Of a DNA stretch of 49,830 nt, positions 10,313 through 17,913 are shown one piece after another (within the stretch, counting starts at the first letter, position 1; each line of letters starts with the position of its first letter). The notes beneath the pieces are model-generated. The model had not been told where the DNA came from, did not search any database, and worked only from the letters and a program-made list of their open reading frames with translations. The stretch is from NCBI GenBank assembly GCA_000209515.2, contig AEVK01000027.1:1-49830 (forward strand). Direction: 5' to 3'. The stretch comes from a gamma proteobacterium IMCC1989. Lineage in GTDB: Bacteria; Pseudomonadota; Gammaproteobacteria; Pseudomonadales; Cellvibrionaceae. The position numbers were made by a program, and so were the translations under genes.

Positions 10313-10549
10313 TTAGCCTAGATTAGTGTTAATGTAATCAATCGCTAATTTAACAGTGGTGATTTTTTCAGCTTCTTCGTCTGGAATTTCAGTTTCAAAT
10401 TCTTCTTCAAGCGCCATAACCAACTCAACAGTGTCAAGTGAATCAGCACCTAAATCTTCAACAAAGGATGCTTCTGTTTTCACTTCGTCTTCTTTAACAC
10501 CTAGTTGCTCAGCAACGATTTTTTTTACGCGTTCTTCTGTGTTGCTCAT
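10313..10549 (-). CDS. acpP: Acyl carrier protein
   Basis: The carrier to which growing fatty acyl chains are attached. The 78-residue acidic protein starts [18 protein letters not shown] and has the phosphopantetheine site [19 protein letters not shown] with Ser37, plus the standard [13 protein letters not shown] third helix. A start 54 bp upstream would add a hydrophobic leader not known in ACPs; CAGGAG precedes the chosen ATG at 12 bases. It is flanked by fabG upstream and, after a terminator hairpin, fabF downstream. A 228-bp gap before it leaves room for its own promoter. Confidence 0.98.
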   Translation of the reverse strand: MSNTEERVKKIVAEQLGVKEDEVKTEASFVEDLGADSLDTVELVMALEEEFETEIPDEEAEKITTVKLAIDYINTNLG

Positions 10550-10648
10550 AATAGTTTTGAACTCCTGATCGATGAAAATCATAATGGTTAGTGCTAATAA
10601 CAACGCTGCAGCAGCACTGTCATAACATCTTTGTAAATTTCGTATATG

Positions 10649-10668
10649 TCACGTGAATGTTGACGTGA
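10649..10668. promoter_or_regulatory. Inverted repeat upstream of acpP
   Basis: TCACGT and ACGTGA are separated by 8 bases, and the left half continues as the palindrome TCACGTGA. It lies about 100 bp upstream of the acpP start, a position suited to an operator for a fatty-acid regulator. The sequence does not match a site I can name, so the role is inference. Confidence 0.35.
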
Positions 10669-10777
10669 TCTTATTGTGCTTTTACGAGGGCGCATTTTAC
10701 ATGGAAATCTCCACCGTTGTAATGCTTGTTGCACAATTATTTACTTATATTTTATCTTTTCAAATAAAATCAATAAG

Positions 10778-11521
10778 TTAGCTCATATACATACCACCAT
10801 TCACGTGAATATTTTCACCTGTTATGTAGCCTGCACCTTCGCTCGCTAAGAATTTTACTGTATTCGCAATTTCCTCCGGTTGCCCCAAACGGCCTGCCGG
10901 GATAGCTGATAACATCAGTTGTTTTTGCTCTTCTGGTAGCACTTCTGTCATATCTGTTGCAATAAAGCCCGGAGAAACCGTATTAACAGTAATATTACGT
11001 GATCCCACTTCTTTTCCTAATGCTCGTGCAAAACCAGCCACACCTGCTTTAGTCGCTGCGTAGTTTGCTTGCCCAGCATTACCCATTGCGCCAACAACAG
11101 AACCAATATTAATAATACGCCCCCAACGCGCCTTCATCATGCCACGCAAACACGCTTTACTCAGTCGGTAAACAGCATTTAGATTGGTATTGATGACATC
11201 AAACCACTCATCTTCGCTCATACGCATCAATAAGTTATCTTTTGTAATACCTGCATTATTCACCAAGATTGACGGAGCACCATATTCTTGCTGAATACTC
11301 GCAAGCACTGCGGTGACAGAATCAATATCAGTCACATTCAGCATCATTCCCTTCCCTTGAATGTCTTTTTCTGTCAAACGCTGACTGATTTTTTCTGCAC
11401 CGGATTCTGAAGTTGCAGTACCAATAACTATCGCGCCTTCCGCACCCAACGAATCCGCTATAGCAGCACCAATACCACGGCTCGCGCCTGTTACCAACAC
11501 TACTTTCTTATCAAAACTCAT
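10778..11521 (-). CDS. fabG: 3-oxoacyl-ACP reductase FabG
   Basis: NADPH-dependent reduction of 3-oxoacyl-ACP to 3-hydroxyacyl-ACP, the first reductive step of elongation. Short-chain dehydrogenase of 247 residues with every hallmark: TGASRGIGAAIA (cofactor loop), NNAGITKDNLL, Ser in INIGSVVGAMGN, the YAATK catalytic Tyr/Lys, and TVSPGFIATDMTE. The C-terminus YITGENIHVNGGMYM is FabG-like. AAGGA lies 6 bases before the ATG. It sits between fabD and acpP, as expected. Confidence 0.97.
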   Translation of the reverse strand: MSFDKKVVLVTGASRGIGAAIADSLGAEGAIVIGTATSESGAEKISQRLTEKDIQGKGMMLNVTDIDSVTAVLASIQQEYGAPSILVNNAGITKDNLLMRMSEDEWFDVINTNLNAVYRLSKACLRGMMKARWGRIINIGSVVGAMGNAGQANYAATKAGVAGFARALGKEVGSRNITVNTVSPGFIATDMTEVLPEEQKQLMLSAIPAGRLGQPEEIANTVKFLASEGAGYITGENIHVNGGMYMS

Positions 11522-11606
11522 GCTTTTTCCTTACTGTAATAAAATTCATTTAGGAGCTAAAAAGCCCACAATACTGACAATCAAAACGCGCTCAGCTAAC
11601 ACCTAA

Positions 11607-12536
11607 TTAGGCTGCCGCTATCGCCTCTGGAGAGTCCGTAGCAATAGATACAATACTTCTATCAATTCGCTTAACCAAACCTGACAAAACTTTCCCAGGA
11701 CCGCATTCAACCGCTTTTGTCACACCCTGAGCAAGTAATGCATTAACACAATCCACCCACAATACAGGGTGATAAATCTGCTCTATCATGCGCTGTTTAA
11801 TCATTGCAGGATCAGCTTCTATTTGTGCATTGACGTTATGCACCACCGGTATCGTTGGCGGCTGAAACTCAACATTTGCGATTTCATCAGCCAAGCGATC
11901 AGCAGCAGGTTTCAGTAGCGCAGAGTGAAAAGGCGCACTAACAGCTAATGGCATTGCTTTCTTGGCGCCTTTCTCTTTACAAATAGCAATAGCACGATCC
12001 ACCGCGCCTACATGCCCGGCGATAACCACCTGACCTGGAGAGTTAAAGTTCACCGCAGAAACGATTTCAGTTTCTGCTGCAGTTTGGCATGCAGACACGA
12101 TACTTTCGTCATCTAAACCAATAATCGCAGCCATACTGCCTACACCGCTAGGCACGGCCTCTTGCATATATTTGCCACGTAATTGCACTAAACGAATAGC
12201 ATCAGTAAAGCTAACAACACCAGCACAAACAAGCGCGGACCACTCGCCTAAACTATGCCCAGCCATCACCGCTGGCAGCTCAGTTTTTTCTTGCTGCCAC
12301 ACTCGCCAAATGGCAACGCTAGCAGCAAGCAATAAAGGCTGCGTGCGCTCGGTCATATTCAGCGCTTCTTGAGGGCCTTGTTGCGACAACTGCCACAAAT
12401 CATAACCAAGCACCGTTGACGCCTCAGCAAAAGTTTCTTGTACTATCGAATATTTCTCTGCTAATTCTGCGAGCATGCCTAGTTTTTGAGAACCTTGCCC
12501 TGGGAAAATAAAAGCCAATGTCGATACTGTTGTCAT
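11607..12536 (-). CDS. fabD: Malonyl-CoA:ACP transacylase FabD
   Basis: Loads malonyl groups from CoA onto ACP. The 309-residue protein begins with the diagnostic FIFPGQGSQKLGML, has the nucleophile Ser95 in VMAGHSLGEWSALV, the partner His in AVSAPFHSALLKPA, and VECGPGKVLSGLVKRI near the C-terminus. It follows plsX directly; in enteric bacteria fabH would stand between them, but here the 163-bp gap has no coding potential. Its ribosome site is weak. Confidence 0.97.
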   Translation of the reverse strand: MTTVSTLAFIFPGQGSQKLGMLAELAEKYSIVQETFAEASTVLGYDLWQLSQQGPQEALNMTERTQPLLLAASVAIWRVWQQEKTELPAVMAGHSLGEWSALVCAGVVSFTDAIRLVQLRGKYMQEAVPSGVGSMAAIIGLDDESIVSACQTAAETEIVSAVNFNSPGQVVIAGHVGAVDRAIAICKEKGAKKAMPLAVSAPFHSALLKPAADRLADEIANVEFQPPTIPVVHNVNAQIEADPAMIKQRMIEQIYHPVLWVDCVNALLAQGVTKAVECGPGKVLSGLVKRIDRSIVSIATDSPEAIAAA

Positions 12537-12654
12537 ATTTTTACCATCGTTTACTTAAGGAAATAGTTGGGTTTCAATATCATTGAATAAAATATACTCG
12601 CGTTAAACATTAAAAGTGCTACAGGAGCCACTATCAAGTATCTTTATCAATAGC

Positions 12655-12719
12655 CTCTACTAAGGGCCTCCATATAAGAGTCACTATTAAAAATCACTAC
12701 TAAGAGTTACTACCAAACG
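12655..12719. repeat. Degenerate 13-bp tandem array at the end of plsX
   Basis: Five successive 13-bp units resembling TCACTACTAAGAG run from the intergenic gap across the plsX stop codon; units 3 and 4 are the most alike. Just inside plsX, 12737-12766, a 15-bp unit (TCCATATTCGTAACG / TCCATATTCGTAGCC) is duplicated in frame. Confidence 0.55.
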
Positions 12720-13836
12720 TACTCGAAAAAACGCTTTCCATATTCGTAACGTCCATATTCGTAGCCTTCATACTTTCATCATTAGGGTTTGAGCGAGTAG
12801 TATTTACAGCAGCAGACTGTTGCTGAAGCTGTTTAATCAGCATTTCTAACGCATAAAAAAATTGTTGTTTATCTGCACCGCCATGACTTTTTACCACCGT
12901 GCCTTTAAGCCCCAGTAAGTATGCGCCATTATATTTATCGGGATTAATATTATCTTGCCAGCAACGCAATAATGGCTGAGATAAAAGAGCTAGCAAACGG
13001 CTAAATAAATGACGGCTAAATACGTGCCTCAAATTGCCCATCACTGTACGCGCAGCGCCTTCGCTGGCTTTTAACGCTATATTTCCAGAAAAACCATCAC
13101 AGACAATAACATCTACCACTCCTTGAAAGATTTCATCTGCTTCGATAAAACCTTGATAATTCAACGACGTTGTTTTTTCACAGCGCTCAGCGGCTTCTTG
13201 AATTAACGATGACCCCTTAAAAGCCTCTTTCCCAATATTTAATAGCCTTACAGATGGTGCGTTTGATTTTTCTAACACCGAACACAACATAGCGCCCAAG
13301 CAAGCAAACTGCTGCAACTGCTGTGCAGAACAATCAACATTAGCACCTAAATCCAATAAATAGCTATGCGTAGAGCCGCCAGCTCGCTTAGCGCCTAATA
13401 GCTGGTCGCCTGATGACGATTTTATAGCAGGAATAACTTTACATAATGCAGGGCGACTAAGCCCTTGGTAACACTTTAAAAAGTGCATCCCCAATGCAAC
13501 TAGCGCGCCGGTGTTGCCCGCGCTAATACATCCGTGGGATTTGCCACTAGCAACTGATTGTAAAGCCATACCCATTGAAGAATCACGCTTGTACCGTAAT
13601 GCTGACTTAGGCGACTCATCCATCTCAACGCTTGCAGCAGAAGGAGTGAATGTAATATTACTAAGGGATTTATGTGACCGCATTAGAGCATTCACTTCAT
13701 CGTCAACAAAAGACTCACCATATAAATGAAACTCGATTGCGGGATAGCATTTTGCAGCCATAACAACAGCAGGCAACACCGATTGCCAACCGGAATCACC
13801 GCCCATAGCATCAACAGCGATACATAGCGTATTCAT
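12700..13836 (-). CDS. plsX: Phosphate acyltransferase PlsX
   Basis: Converts acyl-ACP to acyl-phosphate, the substrate of PlsY in the first step of phospholipid synthesis. The 378-residue protein starts with the signature IAVDAMGGDSGWQSVLPA and contains SALRYKRDSSMGMALQSV, ISAGNTGALVALG, DLGANVDCSAQQL, and VDVIVCDGFSGNIALKASEGA. The catalytic body ends around AALEMLIKQLQQQ. The final 30-odd residues (Asn/Ser/Thr/Met-rich) are unlike the family and contain an in-frame 15-bp duplication (TNMD / TNME), so the tail looks recently extended. Confidence 0.95.
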   Translation of the reverse strand: MNTLCIAVDAMGGDSGWQSVLPAVVMAAKCYPAIEFHLYGESFVDDEVNALMRSHKSLSNITFTPSAASVEMDESPKSALRYKRDSSMGMALQSVASGKSHGCISAGNTGALVALGMHFLKCYQGLSRPALCKVIPAIKSSSGDQLLGAKRAGGSTHSYLLDLGANVDCSAQQLQQFACLGAMLCSVLEKSNAPSVRLLNIGKEAFKGSSLIQEAAERCEKTTSLNYQGFIEADEIFQGVVDVIVCDGFSGNIALKASEGAARTVMGNLRHVFSRHLFSRLLALLSQPLLRCWQDNINPDKYNGAYLLGLKGTVVKSHGGADKQQFFYALEMLIKQLQQQSAAVNTTRSNPNDESMKATNMDVTNMESVFSSTFGSNS

Positions 13837-14014
13837 GAAGGTCTATTTTTGGGATGCAGAAGTACAGAGCGCAAAACGAATGCTTGCACATTTATATAAT
13901 TAAGTTTCATTCTTTCAGAAAAGAAGAAATTCAAAAGAAAGCGAGAGAAAATGTACACACTAAAAATATAACAAATCGCTAATAAATAGCATGTACAACA
14001 AGTATCTCTAAATA

Positions 14015-14206
14015 TTATTCAGCGTTATTTGAAGCGGTTTCGATCACTTTCTTACCACGATAAAAGCCATCTGGGCTCACGTGATGACGAAGATGCTTTT
14101 CGCCTGAGGTAGGATCAACCGTTAATGTTAATTCTGTACTTAATGCATCGTGTGAACGGCGCATGCCACGTCGTGAACGAGTTTTCTTACTTTTTTGTAC
14201 TGCCAT
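14015..14206 (-). CDS. rpmF: 50S ribosomal protein L32
   Basis: A 63-residue basic protein starting [21 protein letters not shown], the standard bL32 N-terminus, followed by [18 protein letters not shown]. It lacks the Cys pairs of zinc-binding L32, as in other gammaproteobacteria. TAGGAG precedes the ATG. It lies between yceD and plsX, the classical linkage of L32 to lipid genes, and its leader has a nested hairpin. Confidence 0.97.
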   Translation of the reverse strand: MAVQKSKKTRSRRGMRRSHDALSTELTLTVDPTSGEKHLRHHVSPDGFYRGKKVIETASNNAE

Positions 14207-14234
14207 GATGGACTCCTACTATTTATCTATCGGT

Positions 14235-14272
14235 TAAGTGGTAACAATGTAGTAGTACATCGTCACCACTTA
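14235..14272. other. Nested hairpin in the rpmF leader
   Basis: An 8-bp outer stem (TAAGTGGT / ACCACTTA) encloses a 5-bp inner stem (ATGTA / TACAT) with a GTAG loop. It ends about 30 bases upstream of the rpmF ATG. There is no T run, so it is not a terminator; it could stabilise or regulate the yceD-rpmF transcript. Confidence 0.5.
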
Positions 14273-14352
14273 CTATTTAACTTATTTAATCTATCTGCAA
14301 CTTGTCTAACTGCGATGATATTTTGCCAGGTATTCTTTTCTCTTACTTTTCA

Positions 14353-14904
14353 TTAGCTTTTATCAAGCTTCTCCACTGATTGCAGAGACTCTTTGAGACC
14401 TTGCAATGCTGTGAACGGATTGGTGCTTGGAGCAGCATCAATCAACTTTTGCGCTTCCGTTTCGCCACTGGAAAACAAGTTATGCGGTACGCACTCTTCC
14501 TCGTGATACGACACGATGGGCAAACTCAGCAATATCTCATCTTCAATAATTTGGTAAATATCTGTTTGCCCTTCCGCCACTATCCATGGCTCGAAATGGC
14601 TAGGAAGACGATCAAGATCAGAATCCTCCCATTGAATCGCTAAATTTAGCTCACAATTGACATCTACAGAGACAGCATCCAAACAACGCTGGCAGACATT
14701 TTCAACTGTCGCCTTAATTTTTCCTGCCACGTGCAAAATACGTTGCTCACCTATATCAAAGGCTAACTCCGCTTCAACCTGCCCTTTATCTGAAAACAAC
14801 AGCTCTCTTACTCTTGTCAGCTCAGATAGCGGCACTGAACCAGCAATCTCAATACCTTGTTGTGCAAATTTACGCGGATCAATTTGACGGGGTAATGGGT
14901 TCAT
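14353..14904 (-). CDS. yceD: YceD family (DUF177) large-subunit biogenesis protein
   Basis: A 183-residue protein of the DUF177 family almost always found just upstream of rpmF, as here; the plant relative is linked to 23S rRNA accumulation, so a role in 50S assembly is likely. Visible are the family CxxC (VCQRCLDAVSVDV), the acidic EDEILLSLPIVSYHEEEC segment, and the C-terminal NPFTALQGLKESL. The gap to rpmF (146 bp) is larger than in E. coli. It diverges from maf. Confidence 0.93.
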   Translation of the reverse strand: MNPLPRQIDPRKFAQQGIEIAGSVPLSELTRVRELLFSDKGQVEAELAFDIGEQRILHVAGKIKATVENVCQRCLDAVSVDVNCELNLAIQWEDSDLDRLPSHFEPWIVAEGQTDIYQIIEDEILLSLPIVSYHEEECVPHNLFSSGETEAQKLIDAAPSTNPFTALQGLKESLQSVEKLDKS

Positions 14905-15126
14905 AAAATGGGTATCCGATATAGGCGCGCAATAATAGGGAGTTGGGCCCTCCGTGTCAAAAATTATCGTACAAAAATAGACAAAAAGTGCTTTTTTTCT
15001 CGTTTTATATCAATATCTAGTGGAAGCAGCTAAAATCCTGTCAAATTTTCAACGGCAACCCCATTAAATAGCTAATCACGTAATGGCTATCTTCATTAAA
15101 TAACCACACGATAGAACCTTGTAATT

Positions 15127-15744
15127 ATGCCTTCTTTATCGATATCTAACACACATACCCTCCCCTTGATTCTTGCATCCAGCTCACCTTATCGCCGTGA
15201 GTTACTACAAAAACTTACCCTTCCGTTTGCGTGTCACACTCCTAACATTGATGAGTCGGCTATAGCAGGTGAATCACCAAACCAGTTAGTGGAACGACTC
15301 GCTCTAGAAAAGGCTTTGACAGTAGCCATCGAGTTTCCTGAAGCGCTGATCATTGCCTCAGATCAGGTTGCGGTGCTAGGTGACGAAATAATGACCAAAC
15401 CCCACACGCATGAGAATGCGATTCATCAGTTAAGTCGCTCTAGCGGAAATACAGTCACATTTTTAACTAGCCTCTGCCTGCTGAATAGTAAAACCGGCCA
15501 ACATCAGGTGACTATCGTCCCTTATTCGGTCGAATTTTTACCACTAACACAGGAACAAATCTCGACATATCTTCTCAAAGAGCAACCTTATCAGTGTGCA
15601 GGCAGCTTTAAATCTGAAGGGCTAGGCATCACATTATTTAAACGATTTGAAGGAGATGACCCTAATAGCTTAATAGGCTTACCATTAATTGCTTTAACTG
15701 AGATGCTAAGAAAAGAAGGGGTGGAACCGCTGATTGGAAGGTAG
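15127..15744 (+). CDS. Maf family nucleotide pyrophosphatase (YceF type)
   Basis: Hydrolyses non-canonical or modified nucleoside triphosphates; the YceF subgroup in E. coli prefers 7-methyl-GTP. The 205-residue protein has the Maf signature LILASSSPYRRELLQKL, the DES-containing TPNIDESAIAGESP, SDQVAVLGDEIMTKP, and YQCAGSFKSEGLGITLFKRFEGDDPNSLIGLPL, whose SFKSEGLG form is that of the YceF branch rather than YhdE. It is divergent from yceD, matching the Pseudomonas arrangement. It corresponds to maf/yceF. Confidence 0.92.
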   Translation: MPSLSISNTHTLPLILASSSPYRRELLQKLTLPFACHTPNIDESAIAGESPNQLVERLALEKALTVAIEFPEALIIASDQVAVLGDEIMTKPHTHENAIHQLSRSSGNTVTFLTSLCLLNSKTGQHQVTIVPYSVEFLPLTQEQISTYLLKEQPYQCAGSFKSEGLGITLFKRFEGDDPNSLIGLPLIALTEMLRKEGVEPLIGR

Positions 15745-15925
15745 CCAAGCCGGAGTACGATATAACGATACACCAAGCACACTTCGAGAAAGCAAGCATA
15801 GGCTTACACAAGATTCAGCATCCACTTACATTACTTTCGCGCCAAATTGCTATGATAGGTGACAGCAAGGATGCACACAGGACGTGATAACTACCAAGGA
15901 GGTACAGGGATAGCACACTTCCCCC

Positions 15926-15947
15926 AGCGCCGCATGGATGCGGCGCT
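15926..15947. terminator. GC-rich hairpin downstream of maf
   Basis: AGCGCCGCAT / ATGCGGCGCT form a perfect inverted repeat with GG between (in practice an 8-bp stem with a 6-nt loop). It is followed by ACTTTATAT rather than a long T run, so it is a weak intrinsic terminator or part of a repeat element. Confidence 0.5.
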
Positions 15948-15986
15948 ACTTTATATCTACACTTTTTATCTGCACTTTTTATCTAC
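15948..15986. repeat. 13-bp triple tandem repeat
   Basis: ACTTTATATCTAC, ACTTTTTATCTGC and ACTTTTTATCTAC stand head to tail directly after the GC hairpin. Confidence 0.85.
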
Positions 15987-16151
15987 ATCTTCTCTCATAC
16001 TTTAATTTATATCTTGCTCCCGATACTATCTAGTTGTTTCAAACTTTCTAAACAACCATTCAACAGCTCAAAAACCACACACTTGCCACTACACAGACGA
16101 GCAAACTAATTACATAAGAAACTACACTAGCGATAAACGCTCATGGATTAT

Positions 16152-17138
16152 TTACTGCAATTGGATTGGCGTATTGATAACGGCATTGAGAATAGTGCCA
16201 ACACCTTCACCAACAGCAACGCCGAAATTTTTCGAGAATTCCTCAAACGGCGTTGGTCTTACCGTGTAATCAACCACCTGTTCAACACTAACCACTTCTC
16301 TAGCCACGTAGCCGGCACTACCTAAGCCATCAATTAACCCCTTCTCTAACGCTTGCTCACCATTCCAAATTAAGCCAGAATAAATATCTTCATCGCCTGC
16401 AACAAGGCGGTCACCACGCCCTTCTTCAACCGCGCGGATAAACTGTTCGTGCGTAGAATCCAACACACTTTCCCAAAAAATAGTTTCATCTTTTCGTTGA
16501 GGTGCAAACGGATCAAGAAAGCCTTTATGTTCACCACTGGTATAACTACGGCGCTCAACCCCCAACTTTTCCATCAAGCCGACGAAACCAAAACTTGATG
16601 CTGTCACACCAATGGATCCAACTAGGCTAGATTTGTCTGCATAAATCTCATCCGCAGCAGCGGCGATATAATAGCCACCGGATGCACCCAAATCACTAAT
16701 GACAGCATAAAGTTTTTTGTCGGTGTGAATAGCTCGCAGACGCTTAATCTCATCATAAACATAACCTGACTGTACAGGGCTACCACCAGGGCTGTTAATC
16801 GCTAAGATAACCGCTTTGGATGATGTGTTGGCAAATGCAGCGCGTAACGCGCTCGCTAAATCATTCGCATTTGCTGTTTGGTCTGCTGCAATCGCACCAT
16901 CCAGATACACAATACCCACATGCTCTTCTGTAGAAGCATAATGAGTCACCTGACTCTGCCGTGCGACCCCTACAAAAACAACGACGATGTAGATACAAAA
17001 AAACAGCTTGAAAAATATCCCCCAACGCCGAGCACGCTTCTGCTCTTTCAAAGACTCTTGCGCAATAGAAGCAACCAACTGCCAATCACGGCTTTCACTA
17101 TTGGGATCCACTTTACTTTCTCGACTGAATAAACCCAT
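16152..17138 (-). CDS. sppA: Signal peptide peptidase SppA-type S49 serine peptidase
   Basis: Membrane peptidase that degrades cleaved signal peptides, acting on the periplasmic side. The start used (MGLFSRESKVDPNSE) follows GGAG at 6-9 bases; an upstream start 21 bp earlier lacks this. The 328-residue protein has one N-terminal membrane helix (WGIFFKLFFCIYIVVVFVGVA) and one S49 domain, so it is the short form. The nucleophile Ser is in VISDLGASGGYYIAAAADEI, and the candidate general-base Lys is in YTSGEHKGFLDPFAP. The oxyanion-type AINSPGGSP motif is present. It is followed upstream by the HAD gene and rluC on the same strand. Confidence 0.92.
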   Translation of the reverse strand: MGLFSRESKVDPNSESRDWQLVASIAQESLKEQKRARRWGIFFKLFFCIYIVVVFVGVARQSQVTHYASTEEHVGIVYLDGAIAADQTANANDLASALRAAFANTSSKAVILAINSPGGSPVQSGYVYDEIKRLRAIHTDKKLYAVISDLGASGGYYIAAAADEIYADKSSLVGSIGVTASSFGFVGLMEKLGVERRSYTSGEHKGFLDPFAPQRKDETIFWESVLDSTHEQFIRAVEEGRGDRLVAGDEDIYSGLIWNGEQALEKGLIDGLGSAGYVAREVVSVEQVVDYTVRPTPFEEFSKNFGVAVGEGVGTILNAVINTPIQLQ

Positions 17139-17214
17139 CAAACACTCCAAAATTAACAATCAAACAACCTAAATCATGAATAACGCAATCCATAGCAAAC
17201 AATCAACCAAGATC

Positions 17215-17249
17215 TATTCTCCAACTATTTCTCCAACTATGCTGCTAAC
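17215..17249. repeat. 11-12-bp tandem repeat between HAD and sppA genes
   Basis: TATTCTCCAAC, TATTTCTCCAAC and the more diverged TATGCTGCTAAC follow one another in the 127-bp gap. Confidence 0.6.
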
Positions 17250-17265
17250 GCTTTATTCTCACACT

Positions 17266-17913
17266 CTAGCGATAGCGATTGATCGCCCAATCAACAAATT
17301 GTGCGAAATCACCGGTACACAGCAATGGATTATATGGCTTTAAGCGATCAATATGATGCGCACCATAACTTACAGCAACAGAATGTACATTAGCATTCTG
17401 CGCCATCTCCATATCATATTCCGTATCACCGACCATTATTGCTTTATCTGCAGTTGTATTCATTTCAGATAACAGCTCTTCCAACATTAAAGGGTGAGGC
17501 TTTGAGTGTGTTTCATCAGCACAACGGCTTGCATCAAAATATCCCCGCATGTCCAACTTGTCGAACACACGATCTAGACCACGCCGGCTTTTTCCTGTTG
17601 CTACTGCCATCGTAAAATTCGCAGCGCGCAGGCGTTGCAACCCATCCATTACGCCCGAAAAAAATGGCGAAGGGGTTTGGTCGGCTGCTAAGAAGTGCTC
17701 TACATAATGCAAACGAATCTGCTCTTTTTCATCCACATTAAGATCAGGATATAAACGCTCCATCGCCTCAGGTAATCCCAAACCGATAATATTACATATA
17801 ACATGATCTTCTAGAATCGGAAAACCTGCTGTTTCTGCCGCTTTTTGCAGGCAAGTAACAATTTTAGAGGTGGAGTCACTCAGCGTTCCATCCCAGTCAA
17901 AAATCAACAACAC
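17266..17913 (-). CDS. HAD-superfamily hydrolase, phosphoglycolate phosphatase-like
   Basis: A 215-residue HAD subfamily IA phosphatase. Motif I is IFDWDGTLSDSTSKI with the nucleophile Asp, motif II is AVATGKSRRGLD, motif III SKPHPLMLEEL, and motif IV MVGDTEYDMEMAQNA. The cap domain lies between motifs I and II. The physiological substrate is unknown; this gene next to rluC is common in Pseudomonas-type genomes. It starts with GTG immediately after the rluC stop codon, so it is probably translationally coupled. Confidence 0.9.
   Translation of the reverse strand: MLLIFDWDGTLSDSTSKIVTCLQKAAETAGFPILEDHVICNIIGLGLPEAMERLYPDLNVDEKEQIRLHYVEHFLAADQTPSPFFSGVMDGLQRLRAANFTMAVATGKSRRGLDRVFDKLDMRGYFDASRCADETHSKPHPLMLEELLSEMNTTADKAIMVGDTEYDMEMAQNANVHSVAVSYGAHHIDRLKPYNPLLCTGDFAQFVDWAINRYR

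Larger units (their letters stand above)
15745..16151. other. Gene-free region between maf and sppA
   Basis: No credible coding sequence in 407 bp between two convergent genes. It contains GGATG-like boxes (AAGGATGCACACAGGACGTGAT near 15868, AGGGATAG near 15905, CATGGATG near 15933), a strong GC hairpin, and a 13-bp triple tandem repeat. The composition of the first part, with GGATG motifs and a GC hairpin, looks like a dispersed repeat rather than unique sequence, which is inference. Confidence 0.6.
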
